Positions 8,508 to 16,898 of a DNA stretch of 64,000 nt are shown one piece after another. The position numbers were made by a program, and so were the translations under genes. Source of the stretch: Alteromonas sp. CI.11.F.A3 (lineage in GTDB: Bacteria > Pseudomonadota > Gammaproteobacteria > Enterobacterales > Alteromonadaceae); assembly GCF_032925565.1 (NCBI RefSeq), contig NZ_CP136708.1:558001-622000 (forward strand). The letters are read 5' to 3'. The notes beneath the pieces were generated by a model. That model worked only from the letters and a program-made list of their open reading frames with translations. It had not been told where the DNA came from and searched no databases. The first letter of the stretch is position 1. The number at the start of each line of letters is the position of its first letter.

Positions 8508-9188
8508 ATGCAATTTCAAAAAATAATAAGTATTAAGGCTCTTACCTTTGCCGTTGTCGCTGTTACCGCAGTTTCTGGTTGCGCTAGTACCTCTTCAAAA
8601 GTGGTTGAAACCCCAAAAGTGGAAAGCTTCAACTCTCAGTATACAGGAACAAAAAGTAAGCTAGTCGTGGGACAATTTGTAAACCGCTCTAGCTTTCAAA
8701 ATGGCATTTTTTCAAATGGCCAAGACCGGTTAGGTAACCAAGCAAAAACTACCTTGATGGGACATTTACAGCAGACAAATCGCTTTAGTATTCTCGATCG
8801 CGACAACATGGATTTGCTTGCCACTGAAGCTTCTCGCTCAGGTACTACTCAAACGATAGCTGGCGCACGGTTTGTAGTAACCGGTGATGTTACCGAATTT
8901 GGACGTAAAGCCATCGGTGATAAGCAATTATTTGGTCTTCTAGGTAAAGGGAAATCTCAAATTGCTTATGCAAAAGTCACTCTTAATATAGTAGATGTCA
9001 CTACATCTGAAGTGGTTTATTCAGTAGCAGGAGCTGGCGAATATAGTTTGTCTGAGCGTGAAGTTATTGGGTTTGGTAGTACCGCTAGCTACGACGCAAC
9101 ACTTAATGGAAAAGTGCTTGATTTAGCCATTCGTGAAGTAGTGAACAATTTAGTTGATGGCTTAGAGTCTGGTGCTTGGGCAATTTAA
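8508..9188 (+). CDS. CsgG/HfaB-family lipoprotein
   Basis: A 226-residue outer-membrane-type lipoprotein. The signal peptide ends in the lipobox AVSGC with the lipidated cysteine at residue 25. The body carries CsgG-like features: a conserved beta/alpha stretch around LVVGQFVNRS, a DRDNMDLL segment, and a GARFVVTGDVTEFG segment as in HfaB/CsgG proteins. The frame is open from GTG 8481, but ATG 8508 has a good AAAGGA ribosome site and directly begins the signal peptide. It starts a three-gene lipoprotein operon with DUF4810 and DUF799 partners. CsgG homologues form pores, but no curli genes are nearby, so its cargo is unknown. Confidence 0.85.
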   Translation: MQFQKIISIKALTFAVVAVTAVSGCASTSSKVVETPKVESFNSQYTGTKSKLVVGQFVNRSSFQNGIFSNGQDRLGNQAKTTLMGHLQQTNRFSILDRDNMDLLATEASRSGTTQTIAGARFVVTGDVTEFGRKAIGDKQLFGLLGKGKSQIAYAKVTLNIVDVTTSEVVYSVAGAGEYSLSEREVIGFGSTASYDATLNGKVLDLAIREVVNNLVDGLESGAWAI

Positions 9189-9216
9189 AACAATAAAAAA
9201 GTCGTGAGTAAAAATA

Positions 9217-9567
9217 ATGAAAAAAATAATACTAACAACCTTGCTTGCTCTAGGGATCGTCGGTTGTAAAACCACCGAGCCGCTTTATTACTATGGCGAA
9301 TATAATAGTGCAGTGTATAGCTACTTTAAATCTGAAGATGTTTCGTTAGAAGCGCAGATTACTGTTCTTCAACAAGCTATAGAACAGGCGGCTGCGCAAG
9401 ATAAAGACATTGCTCCAGGTATTCATGCACACTTAGGCATGTTGTATTTCGAAAGCGGTAATGGTGATAGAGGAACACTGCATTTTGAACAAGAAAAGGC
9501 GTTATTTCCAGAGTCTGCGCAATATATCGACTTTTTATTAAACGCATCTAACGCTAAAGGAGTCTAG
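9217..9567 (+). CDS. DUF4810 lipoprotein
   Basis: A 116-residue small lipoprotein. The signal peptide ends at LGIVGC, putting the lipidated cysteine at residue 17. The mature part begins with an aromatic segment (LYYYGEYNSAVYSYF) characteristic of DUF4810, followed by TPR-like helices (AHLGMLYFESGN, RGTLHFEQEKALFP). It lies 28 bp after the CsgG-like gene and ends 4 bp before the DUF799 gene, clearly one operon. The same trio occurs in Neisseria and other proteobacteria, which supports a joint cell-envelope role. No biochemical function is known to me. Confidence 0.82.
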   Translation: MKKIILTTLLALGIVGCKTTEPLYYYGEYNSAVYSYFKSEDVSLEAQITVLQQAIEQAAAQDKDIAPGIHAHLGMLYFESGNGDRGTLHFEQEKALFPESAQYIDFLLNASNAKGV

Positions 9568-9571
9568 TAAA

Positions 9572-10249
9572 ATGAATGTATTTAAATTAGCGGCTTCATT
9601 GATGGCGATTGGTTTATTAACAGCCTGTGTCAGTGCTCCACCCGTATACGATTACACGGCATTTAAAAATGCGTCGCCTGCGTCAGTGGTGGTATTGCCT
9701 CCAATTAATAACACGCCAGAAGTCATTGCGCCTTACAGTGTGATGTCTCAACTTGCTCGGCCCATTGCTGAATCAGGCTTTTATGTTTTTCCTGTGGCTG
9801 TAGTAGACCAGACGTTTAAAAACAATGGGCTTACGGTCGCAGAAGATATTCATGCAGTCCCGACAACGAAATTGCATGAAATATTTGGTGCTGATACAGC
9901 GCTTTACGTCACGATCACGGACTATGGCACAAGCTACGTGGTTATCTCGAGCGAAACGAGAGTGACAGTGTCTGCGTCGTTAATGGATTTGAAAGGTAAT
10001 ACAGTGCTGTGGGAAGGTATGGCAACTGCCTCATCAGCTGAAACACAGAACGCCAACTCAGGTGGCCTTGTGGGTATGTTAGTTCAAGCTGCAGTTAGTC
10101 AGATATTCGAGACTGTAACTGATAGAGGTTTTGATATTGCAGCATTAACGTCTAACCGTTTGCTGTCGGCAGAAAGTCACAACGGTTTATTGTACGGTCC
10201 CCGCTCACCGAAATATGGCCAACCTACTCCCAGTGAAAGCGCTAAATAA
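9572..10249 (+). CDS. DUF799 (GNA1162-type) lipoprotein
   Basis: A 225-residue lipoprotein with lipobox LLTAC (cysteine 19). The mature domain matches the DUF799/GNA1162 pattern: a central VVVLPPINNTPEV segment, conserved helices around YSVMSQLARPIAESGFYVFPV, and an ITDYGTSYVVI strand. Members have a TolB-like alpha/beta fold thought to sit at the periplasmic face of the outer membrane. It is the last gene of the CsgG-DUF4810-DUF799 operon. The C-terminal 30 residues are Ser/Pro-rich and probably flexible. Function inferred only from operon association. Confidence 0.82.
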   Translation: MNVFKLAASLMAIGLLTACVSAPPVYDYTAFKNASPASVVVLPPINNTPEVIAPYSVMSQLARPIAESGFYVFPVAVVDQTFKNNGLTVAEDIHAVPTTKLHEIFGADTALYVTITDYGTSYVVISSETRVTVSASLMDLKGNTVLWEGMATASSAETQNANSGGLVGMLVQAAVSQIFETVTDRGFDIAALTSNRLLSAESHNGLLYGPRSPKYGQPTPSESAK

Positions 10250-10665
10250 GTTTGCTTGAATTTCAATCTATTTTCATGGCGCTTCGTTTTCGCAAACCGA
10301 AGCGCTATTTGAGTGGGTGGTGTTGCTATAGTATTCCCCGATTCTTTTTAGTCGTTTATTTTTTGATCTCATTGCTCCTAATAGACGTTTTATCTCAATA
10401 TCGATAAAACACGCCTCTAATAGCATTTTCAGATTAGGCTAATCTCAGCATTTGCTCGATCAATAGCCGCTAGAATGCTAAAATATGACCGTTAGAAGTC
10501 GCCAAACCTTTGCCAAAGCGTGGTTATATGCCTTGGCCGTAATCATGCTATTCAATAGTCTTGCGTTGGCTTTCAGGCGGTATTGTCATTTGCATCTTGG
10601 TATCAAGTTAGCCTTAATCGTGTTGATTACGTTTAAGGGTAAAGAAGTATTTACGGATAGGGTTA
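10250..10665. other. intergenic region before folE
   Basis: 416 bp. It holds a terminator-like hairpin at 10279-10305 and two perfect small palindromes that could be operators: GTTTTATC-N8-GATAAAAC at 10387-10410 and AGATTAG-G-CTAATCT at 10431-10445. A weak 70-codon frame at 10485-10697 overlaps folE and is not convincing. Confidence 0.5.
10279..10309 (+). terminator. possible terminator of the lipoprotein operon
   Basis: Arms GCGCTTCG (10279-10286) and CGAAGCGC (10298-10305) followed by TATTT; the U-tract is weak. Confidence 0.4.
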
Positions 10666-11349
10666 ATGTTAGCAAAAGAAGCGGTAATTGTGCGTGATGC
10701 ACTAGAGCCATCAATTTCTGAATCGGCACAACGTGTTAGAGCAGCGCTTGAAGAAAAAGGGCTGGAAACACCTATGGTGGCGAATGGTTTGTCTGACGAG
10801 CAAAAACGTCAGAAGATTGAAATCGCAATGCGTGACGTGATGAATACGCTTGGGCTCGATCTTACCGATGACAGTTTGCACGACACACCAACCCGTATTG
10901 CAAAGATGTACGTGAACGAAGTGTTCGGTGGTTTAGATTACCGAAACTTCCCTAAAATAACCCAAATTGAAAATAAGATGCGTCTTGATCAGCCTGTTCA
11001 AGTGTCTGATATAAGTTTAACGAGCACATGTGAACACCACTTTGTAACTATTGATGGGCTCGCTACCGTATCTTACATTCCCAAAGACACTATTATCGGG
11101 TTATCGAAATTAAATCGATTAGTCAGCTTCTTTGCACAGCGCCCTCAAGTGCAAGAGCGATTAACACAGCAAGTGCTTGTCGCCATCCAGACGCTAGCCT
11201 CTACTGATGACGTTGCAGTAAGCATTAATGCTACCCATTATTGTGTGAAGGCCAGAGGTATACGCGATACTAATTCGTATACCAAAACATCTGCGTTAGG
11301 GGGCAAATTTTTGTCCGATGTAGAATTACGAAGAGCATTTTTTAGCTAA
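10666..11349 (+). CDS. folE: GTP cyclohydrolase I
   Basis: Converts GTP to 7,8-dihydroneopterin triphosphate, the first step of tetrahydrofolate synthesis. The 227-residue protein closely follows E. coli FolE from residue 60 on. The zinc ligands are in place: C122 and H125 in STCEHHF and C193 in [11 protein letters not shown]. Other signature runs include [16 protein letters not shown] and [15 protein letters not shown]. The ATG at 10666 follows an AGGGTTA ribosome site. It stands alone, with palindromes upstream and an intrinsic terminator downstream. Cytosolic homodecamer by family knowledge. Confidence 0.97.
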   Translation: MLAKEAVIVRDALEPSISESAQRVRAALEEKGLETPMVANGLSDEQKRQKIEIAMRDVMNTLGLDLTDDSLHDTPTRIAKMYVNEVFGGLDYRNFPKITQIENKMRLDQPVQVSDISLTSTCEHHFVTIDGLATVSYIPKDTIIGLSKLNRLVSFFAQRPQVQERLTQQVLVAIQTLASTDDVAVSINATHYCVKARGIRDTNSYTKTSALGGKFLSDVELRRAFFS

Positions 11350-11386
11350 TTGCTTTTAAAATGTCTAGTGGCTTTGGCCAACACTG

Positions 11387-11411
11387 AAAACCGCTTTTAA
11401 AGCGGTTTTTT
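11387..11411. terminator. bidirectional terminator after folE
   Basis: Hairpin AAAACCGC / GCGGTTTT flanked by A and T runs, between the convergent folE and CPXCG genes. The T run overlaps the CPXCG stop codon by two bases. Confidence 0.85.
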
Positions 11412-11619
11412 ATTTTGAATGGAATTCGGTTTCTAACTCGCTGATGACAAGGTTAATACGACCTTCGACACCATTTGCTGCGGTAAGGCTTAAATTCTTT
11501 TTGCAACATCCGCAAGTTTCAACCTGCTCTTGATACATATCGCGAATGGTGTGTTCAGAAAATTCGTTGAAAGCGCCGCAATAGGGGCACATGTATTCTA
11601 AGGGTGTTTCGGTCTTCAT
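11410..11619 (-). CDS. CPXCG-motif cysteine-rich protein
   Basis: A 69-residue cytosolic protein with a CPYC pair (C11, C14) and a second cysteine cluster CGCC (C36, C38, C39), forming a likely zinc ribbon. The pattern and length match the CPXCG-motif-containing family of gammaproteobacteria, which has no established function. The start ATG is preceded by an AAAGGA ribosome site. It is a single-gene unit ending on the terminator shared with folE. Metal binding is inferred from the cysteines. Confidence 0.85.
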   Translation of the reverse strand: MKTETPLEYMCPYCGAFNEFSEHTIRDMYQEQVETCGCCKKNLSLTAANGVEGRINLVISELETEFHSK

Positions 11620-11701
11620 GGATTGTCCTTTTAAGCTTCACCCATATCCATATGGTGACTGCATACTTTAAGCTTTGGTGTTGAATAACAGCGTCTATTC
11701 G

Positions 11702-11740
11702 CAGAGTAATACGAGGGACTTAACCAAATCGATTACTCTG
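11702..11740. promoter_or_regulatory. spaced inverted repeat upstream of CPXCG gene
   Basis: CAGAGTAAT (11702-11710) and ATTACTCTG (11732-11740) are perfectly complementary with a 21-bp spacer. The 250 bp between the CPXCG start and the amylosucrase-like stop hold nothing else I can name. Confidence 0.3.
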
Positions 11741-11869
11741 ACTGAAGTATAGTTGCAAATTAATAGATTGCCTGTGGAATACGCCAAATTCTCGCTAAGT
11801 TGCGGCGAAGTAACAGAAAATAGACTTTCCGTTACTGACTGCCAATAAGAATAGGGGCTGAAAGAGCGC

Positions 11870-13831
11870 TTATTGCTTTAGCCAAAGCTGTTGAAACGGG
11901 GCAAGCGAGATTATTGGCTCGTCGCCGTTAAGTGTATTGCCGGTCAGTAAGTCGGTAGAATTTGTGTTCCCAAGAATACCGATTAAGTCACTGCTTGTTT
12001 GCTGAGTTTCTTCGCTGAAATTGCAAATAGCCAACAGCTTTTCACCCGAATCGTTTTCTCTAACATAAGCGAAGCAATGTTGATTGTCGGTATCTAAAAT
12101 GGTGGTACGTGATGCTCCAAAGATAGGGTTATTACGTCTTATCGCTAACATATTTTGCAAGCCTCGAAATACTTGCAGGCTAGCATCTTGTTCAGCCGTT
12201 AGCTGACTGCTTGGCTCAGAAAGCGCAAGTTCAGTATCTTCTTGGGTAACAGCAATCCTATTAACCCATCTGTCATCGTGGCGCTTGGATGGGTCATTCA
12301 AGTAATCATAGTCATTTAACTTGGCCAGCTCGTCACTCGAATACAGCAAAGGAATACCGCCAATACTAAAGGTAATACCGTACATAAGCAGCATGCGGTT
12401 AATAGCATCTTCAATGCCTTGTTGGTCATTGGTATCAAGTGCACCTTCTAAGCCGCAAAGTGAAGCCAGTGAGCCACATACACGGCAATCACCATTCGAT
12501 GGGTTTTCAGCAAATGGCACACCGTTAGCAAAGCTACCTTCAAATCTGCCAGTAAAAAATTGATTTAAAAAGTAACGGTGGTCGTGGGGGTTTATCCCAA
12601 GCTCGTTCGCAACATTATCGTCAAACGTCCACCCAATATCGTCATGACAACGCACATAGTTAACCCAAGTGCACTCATCGCTAATTGAAAAGCTTTTTTG
12701 CATTGAGCGCGTTAACAGACGTGTTTTACGGGTAGCCAAACTGTTCCACAACAATGCCATTAATAACGGGTTATAGGAAAGCTGGCATTCGTTTTTACCA
12801 ATGTATTTAACCACTTCATCGGGGTGCACAATAGCTTCAGACTTAAACACCACCGCTGGTGCAACAATTTGCAAACAAGTGTTAAAGGCTTGAATGAGCA
12901 GGTGGGCTTTCTCTTGGTTCTCACAGTCAGTTCCCATTTCTTTCCAAATGAAAGCAAGGGCATCAAGTCTCAGTGCCGCACAGCCAATATTAGCAAGAAA
13001 CAGCATTTCACCGGTAATGGCATTAAATACCTCGGGATTACTGTAATTTAAATCCCATTGAAAGCTATTGAATGTTGTCCATACCCACTTTTGCATGTGT
13101 TCATTAAAAGTAAAGCTTCCGCGCCTAACCTGAGGAAATATTTCTCTAAGCGTATGCTCGAACTGATCTGGTACCGTGCGGTCATTGAATAAGTAGTAGT
13201 AATTTTGAAACTGTTTGTTTCCCGCTAATGCTTCTTTTGCCCACTGATGCTCGTCTGACGTATGGTTAAACACAAAATCGAGAACGAGATTTATGCCCTC
13301 TTTTTGTAGTGCGGTCGCTAACGATTCAAGCTCTGACATGGTACCAAGACTAGGGTTAACTTTATGATAATCAGAAACAGCATAACCGCCATCGCTGTCT
13401 CCTTTAGGAGAATCATAAAGCGGCATTAAGTGCAGATAGGTTATACCCAGCGCTTTGTAATAGGGAATACGCGTGTGCAAATCTTTGAGGGTAGGGCCAG
13501 CAAGGTCTACGTACAGCGCCATGCCTACTTGGCTTTCATCTTTATACCAGTTAGGAGATTGAAGGCGAAGGCTATCTAATTTTTTCAGCGCCGGTTTGCG
13601 GTTTTTAACACCGTCGCGCAGCACACTAATAAGCTGTTGAAGGTGGAAATAACAGTCGAACTGGTGGCCATAAATAGTGGTGTATTTATCGAATAAGTCG
13701 CCAAAATGTGCGTTAACTCGGCGAGTAAACAGAGCTGCATCTTTTTTAGTTAGCATAGATAAATCAGTGCTTGCCATAATACGATCTAGGCAAACGTTAC
13801 TATCAGCGGCATAGTTCATAGCTTGTTCCAT
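11870..13831 (-). CDS. amylosucrase-like GH13 enzyme
   Basis: A 653-residue glycoside hydrolase family 13 protein resembling amylosucrase (glucan synthesis from sucrose) or its close relative sucrose hydrolase. Motifs follow Neisseria amylosucrase with an offset of about four residues: nucleophile D290 (ALRLDALAF), acid/base E332 (KSEAIVHPDE), H396-D397 (CHDDIGWTF), and the family run QWDLNYSNPEVF. An all-helical N-terminal domain of about 90 residues precedes the barrel. No signal peptide, so cytosolic. There are no other sucrose genes beside it. A 52-bp palindrome with a LacI-type core lies about 90 bp upstream. Amylosucrase versus sucrose hydrolase cannot be settled by eye. Confidence 0.85.
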   Translation of the reverse strand: MEQAMNYAADSNVCLDRIMASTDLSMLTKKDAALFTRRVNAHFGDLFDKYTTIYGHQFDCYFHLQQLISVLRDGVKNRKPALKKLDSLRLQSPNWYKDESQVGMALYVDLAGPTLKDLHTRIPYYKALGITYLHLMPLYDSPKGDSDGGYAVSDYHKVNPSLGTMSELESLATALQKEGINLVLDFVFNHTSDEHQWAKEALAGNKQFQNYYYLFNDRTVPDQFEHTLREIFPQVRRGSFTFNEHMQKWVWTTFNSFQWDLNYSNPEVFNAITGEMLFLANIGCAALRLDALAFIWKEMGTDCENQEKAHLLIQAFNTCLQIVAPAVVFKSEAIVHPDEVVKYIGKNECQLSYNPLLMALLWNSLATRKTRLLTRSMQKSFSISDECTWVNYVRCHDDIGWTFDDNVANELGINPHDHRYFLNQFFTGRFEGSFANGVPFAENPSNGDCRVCGSLASLCGLEGALDTNDQQGIEDAINRMLLMYGITFSIGGIPLLYSSDELAKLNDYDYLNDPSKRHDDRWVNRIAVTQEDTELALSEPSSQLTAEQDASLQVFRGLQNMLAIRRNNPIFGASRTTILDTDNQHCFAYVRENDSGEKLLAICNFSEETQQTSSDLIGILGNTNSTDLLTGNTLNGDEPIISLAPFQQLWLKQ

Positions 13832-13917
13832 TTTATTACCTTTAGACTACCTTACAAAAAGCGCGGCAAAGTAAGCTCTGTTTAGTTTTTGTGTTTGACG
13901 AGTTTAGCGTAAATATT

Positions 13918-13969
13918 AACCTAAACTACAATACAGCTTAATCGATTAAGTTGTATTGTAGTTTAGGTT
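13918..13969. promoter_or_regulatory. 52-bp near-perfect palindrome with LacI-type core
   Basis: Two 26-base arms with a single mismatched pair (13936/13951), centred on CTTAATCGATTAAG (13937-13950). The centre resembles operators of LacI-family sugar regulators (central CG). It lies in the promoter region of the amylosucrase-like gene, 87 bp before its start. Confidence 0.7.
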
Positions 13970-14056
13970 TGTAAATGAATCTACTTATCTGTTTAGTACC
14001 GCACCCTTCATTGCATAATGTGCAGCGAAAATCGTTAAATATTAGTGGCATAAAGT

Positions 14057-14084
14057 CGAAAAAAAAGCAGGCTAAGCCTGCTTT
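14057..14084 (-). terminator. terminator of gloA2
   Basis: On the minus strand AAAGCAGGC / GCCTGCTTT with a 3-base loop runs into a stretch of eight T. It lies 84 bp after the gloA2 stop. Confidence 0.85.
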
Positions 14085-14167
14085 CTAAGTGGTGTAACGG
14101 TACTTTTTACGTAACTATTTTAATAAATGTGTTCATACGGGCAAATGATTCGCCCTGTTCATAAAAA

Positions 14168-14551
14168 CTACATTTCATAGAGTTCAAGTGGTAAACCATC
14201 GGGGTCGGCGAAAAAAGTAAACCGTTTACCCGTGTATTCATCTACACGAATGGGTTCGCACTCCACCTTATTTGCAGTTAAATGCGCAATCACTTCATCA
14301 ATATCGTCTACTCTAAATGCCAAATGACGCAACCCTTGAGCTTCTGGTCTTGAAGGTCTGACTGGTGCACTAGGAAACGAAAATAGCTCGAGTTGCCCGC
14401 CATCAGGTAATGCTAAATCGCACTTATACGATTTTCTCGCTTCGCGATAATTTTCTGCAATAACGCTAAGGCCAAGAATCTCAGTATAAAAGCGTTTAGA
14501 CACAGGATAGTCGCTACAAATTAGTGCGACGTGGTGAATTCCTTTTAGCAT
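14168..14551 (-). CDS. gloA2: VOC-family protein GloA2 (YaeR)
   Basis: A 127-residue glyoxalase-fold protein very close to E. coli YaeR/GloA2. Shared runs include SYKCDLALPDGGQLELFSFP, RPEAQGLRHLAFRVDDID and DPDGLPLELYE. Metal ligands expected from the fold are visible: His in HHVAL, Glu in QLELF, His in LRHLAF and Glu in LPLELYE. The cellular substrate of YaeR is not well settled, so activity as lactoylglutathione lyase is not claimed. It lies 49 bp downstream of an aldo-keto reductase gene on the same strand; both could detoxify reactive carbonyls, which is inference. Confidence 0.93.
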   Translation of the reverse strand: MLKGIHHVALICSDYPVSKRFYTEILGLSVIAENYREARKSYKCDLALPDGGQLELFSFPSAPVRPSRPEAQGLRHLAFRVDDIDEVIAHLTANKVECEPIRVDEYTGKRFTFFADPDGLPLELYEM

Positions 14552-14600
14552 AAATAAGCTCCGTTAGAACATGAACCGAGGGTGTTGCACACACCCTACT

Positions 14601-15551
14601 TTATGGCATTTCCTGGCCACGAGCAGTTTCTAATAATAAGTACCAATGTTCGCGAGTCAGTTGTACATCCATCGATTTATGGCAGGCTTTTATCCGCTCA
14701 ATATTGGTTGTACCAAGTACTGGTTGGATATTGGCAGGGTGGCGCATTAACCACGCTAATACGATAGCTTCAGGGCTAGTTTCGTATTCAGCGGCTAGCG
14801 TGTTTACCAACGCAGCCGTGGCGGCATCAGTATTGTTCTGAGTACTCGCACCCGTGTATTTACCTTGGGCCAGGCTGCCCCACGCCTGAAGTTGTATCTT
14901 GTTCATCATACAATATTCAAGGGTGCCTGGCGCATAGCCAGAGTCACGGTTTGCTGGGCTATTAGTGGTAACGCCGTCTTCTAGCCAGTCTCGAAACGCT
15001 AAGCTCATTTCCAATTGGTTCGCCACAATTGGGCTTGAAAGCGCCGATTGTAAGTACGCCATTTGATGCCCATGCATGTTTGATACGCCAACGTGCTTTA
15101 TCTTTCCTTGCTGCTGTAAGGAAGAGAGCGTGGTAGCAACTTCATCCAATTCCATCAATGGGTCGGGGCGATGAAGCAGTAAAATATCAAGTTGCTCTAT
15201 GTTCAAACGCTGCAAAATTCCTTCTACCGAAGATTCAATCCATTTTGCTGAGAAATCGTAGCGCTTTGGTCCTAAATCATCTTCGAACCGTATCGCACAT
15301 TTAGACTGCAGAATCATACGTTCTTTTAACGAAGGGTTTTCTTTTAGAACCTTACCGAACACAGTTTCAGCTTTGCCGAAGGTATAGATGTCTGCATGAT
15401 CGAACACATTAATATTAAGAGCTAATGCTTGTTCTATTACTTGGTGAGCTTGTAACACATGTTCTTTTGTTGCTGGTTCGTTGTTCCAGCCACCACCAAG
15501 GCCCATGCAGCCATAAACAAGTCTGCTTGCGTCTGGGAAATAGTTTTGCAT
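14601..15551 (-). CDS. aldo/keto reductase (YdhF-like)
   Basis: An NADPH-dependent oxidoreductase of 316 residues with an (alpha/beta)8 barrel. The AKR catalytic tetrad is recognisable: D51 and Y56 in FDHADIYTFGKAE, K84 in LQSKCAI, H127 in LLHRPDP. It resembles E. coli YdhF in the FDHADIY region and the KIKHVGVSN segment. The frame is open 8 codons further, but ATG 15551 sits 6 nt behind a GGAG ribosome site and begins the conserved part. Substrate unknown. Same strand and close to gloA2, so probably co-transcribed. Confidence 0.9.
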   Translation of the reverse strand: MQNYFPDASRLVYGCMGLGGGWNNEPATKEHVLQAHQVIEQALALNINVFDHADIYTFGKAETVFGKVLKENPSLKERMILQSKCAIRFEDDLGPKRYDFSAKWIESSVEGILQRLNIEQLDILLLHRPDPLMELDEVATTLSSLQQQGKIKHVGVSNMHGHQMAYLQSALSSPIVANQLEMSLAFRDWLEDGVTTNSPANRDSGYAPGTLEYCMMNKIQLQAWGSLAQGKYTGASTQNNTDAATAALVNTLAAEYETSPEAIVLAWLMRHPANIQPVLGTTNIERIKACHKSMDVQLTREHWYLLLETARGQEMP

Positions 15552-15649
15552 CTTATACTCCAAATAAATGTGCAATTGCGCTAGCAGCTACAATAACCTG
15601 CTATTTTGCTAAAGTAAGCCATATATAGATGAAGCTAGGGGATTAGTCG

Positions 15650-16228
15650 ATGTTTAACACATTGAATACGTATGAAGGTATTTTTCGCCGATTGTTTAGC
15701 CAGCATAGTAAAAAATGGTTCAGTGTAACCATGTTATTTACCTTAGTGGGATGTACATCAGTGCCAGACGGCGTTGCGCCGGTGGATGGGTTTGAGCTAG
15801 ATCGCTATTTAGGTCAGTGGTACGAAATTGCGCGCTACGATCACAGTTTTGAAGAGGGGCTATCCAATGTAACGGCAACCTACTCTACGCGTGATGATGG
15901 GGGCGTAAAGGTTATTAACCGAGGTTATTCGCAAGAAGAAGCAAAGTGGGATGAAGCCGAAGGGAAAGCCTATTTTGTATCGAGTGCCGATATTGCGCAT
16001 TTGAAAGTATCATTCTTTGGGCCTTTCTATGCCAGTTATGTTGTGATGGCGTTAGACAAAGAAGACTATCAATATGCCATGATTACAGGGCCTGATAGAG
16101 AGTACCTGTGGATATTAGCCAGAGAAAAAACCTTACCGCAAGACACTATCGATGTCCTTTTGGCCCAAGCTACACAGAACGGCTACGATACTAGTAAATT
16201 GATTTGGGTCTCTCACGACACGCCTTAA
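15650..16228 (+). CDS. blc: outer-membrane lipocalin Blc
   Basis: A 192-residue bacterial lipocalin anchored as a lipoprotein. The lipobox is TLVGC with the lipidated cysteine at residue 35 after an unusually long, basic N-region. The first lipocalin motif GQWYEIARYDHSFE and later MITGPDREYLWILARE match E. coli Blc. Blc binds lysophospholipids or fatty acids at the outer membrane and is linked to envelope stress. Start ATG 15650 follows a weak purine stretch; a shorter start would destroy the signal peptide. Monocistronic. Confidence 0.93.
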   Translation: MFNTLNTYEGIFRRLFSQHSKKWFSVTMLFTLVGCTSVPDGVAPVDGFELDRYLGQWYEIARYDHSFEEGLSNVTATYSTRDDGGVKVINRGYSQEEAKWDEAEGKAYFVSSADIAHLKVSFFGPFYASYVVMALDKEDYQYAMITGPDREYLWILAREKTLPQDTIDVLLAQATQNGYDTSKLIWVSHDTP

Positions 16229-16312
16229 TAGTGATGAGAAGGCGTTTTAGCCAGCCCCTATTTTGCCGAATTGTGGTATACTTTGCGGCAAAATATTGTA
16301 GGGACATTTGCT

Positions 16313-16870
16313 GTGCTTCAAGAAGCTGTTTTCAATCGAGCGGATAACGCTTGCGAGATGTGTAAGAACACCGAAAATTTAGACGTTTACATGGTACCCG
16401 AATCGCCAGATGAAACTGCTGGCTGCGCGGTACTTACCTGCCAAACCTGCCGCATGCAACTTAATAGTGAAGCCGATATAGACACTAATCACTGGCGTTG
16501 CCTTAATGACGCCATGTGGTCACCTACGCCCGCTGTTCAAGTGGTTGCTTATCGTATGCTTAATAAAATAAGCGGCGAAAGCTGGGCTCAAGATTTGTTA
16601 GACATGGCTTATTTAGAAGACGATGTTAAACAATGGGCAGAAGCTGGACTTATCGAGCAAGAAGCGACGCTTGATTGCAACGGGACTGCGTTGCAAGCTG
16701 GCGATAATGTGCACCTTGTTAAAGACCTTACCGTTAAGGGAGCTAACTTTACGGCTAAACGCGGTACGCCGGTAAGAGGCATTAGCCTAAGCGATAATCC
16801 TTTGCATATTGAAGGTAAAGTTAACGGCACCCGCATTGTCATTATTGCGGCTTATACAAAAAAATCTTAA
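16313..16870 (+). CDS. PhnA/YjdM zinc-ribbon domain protein
   Basis: A 185-residue cytosolic protein. The N-terminal zinc ribbon has the pairs CEMC and CQTC, and the C-terminal PhnA domain reads DCNGTALQAGDNVHLVKDLTVKG with the final KVNGTRIVI. Related to E. coli YjdM (PhnA), whose physiological role is uncertain. A longer frame begins at TTG 16271, but that stretch contains a promoter-like TATACT at 16277. GTG 16313 with the GTAGGGA ribosome site gives the family-like start VLQEAVFNRADNACEMC. Followed 28 bp later by pyrC, likely in one transcript. Confidence 0.88.
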   Translation: MLQEAVFNRADNACEMCKNTENLDVYMVPESPDETAGCAVLTCQTCRMQLNSEADIDTNHWRCLNDAMWSPTPAVQVVAYRMLNKISGESWAQDLLDMAYLEDDVKQWAEAGLIEQEATLDCNGTALQAGDNVHLVKDLTVKGANFTAKRGTPVRGISLSDNPLHIEGKVNGTRIVIIAAYTKKS

Positions 16871-16898
16871 TTGGTCTTAAAGAAGAGAGCTCTCGGTT

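Noticed and set aside
10485..10697. 70-codon hydrophobic frame upstream of folE
   Set aside because: Overlaps the folE start, has no ribosome site and resembles no family.
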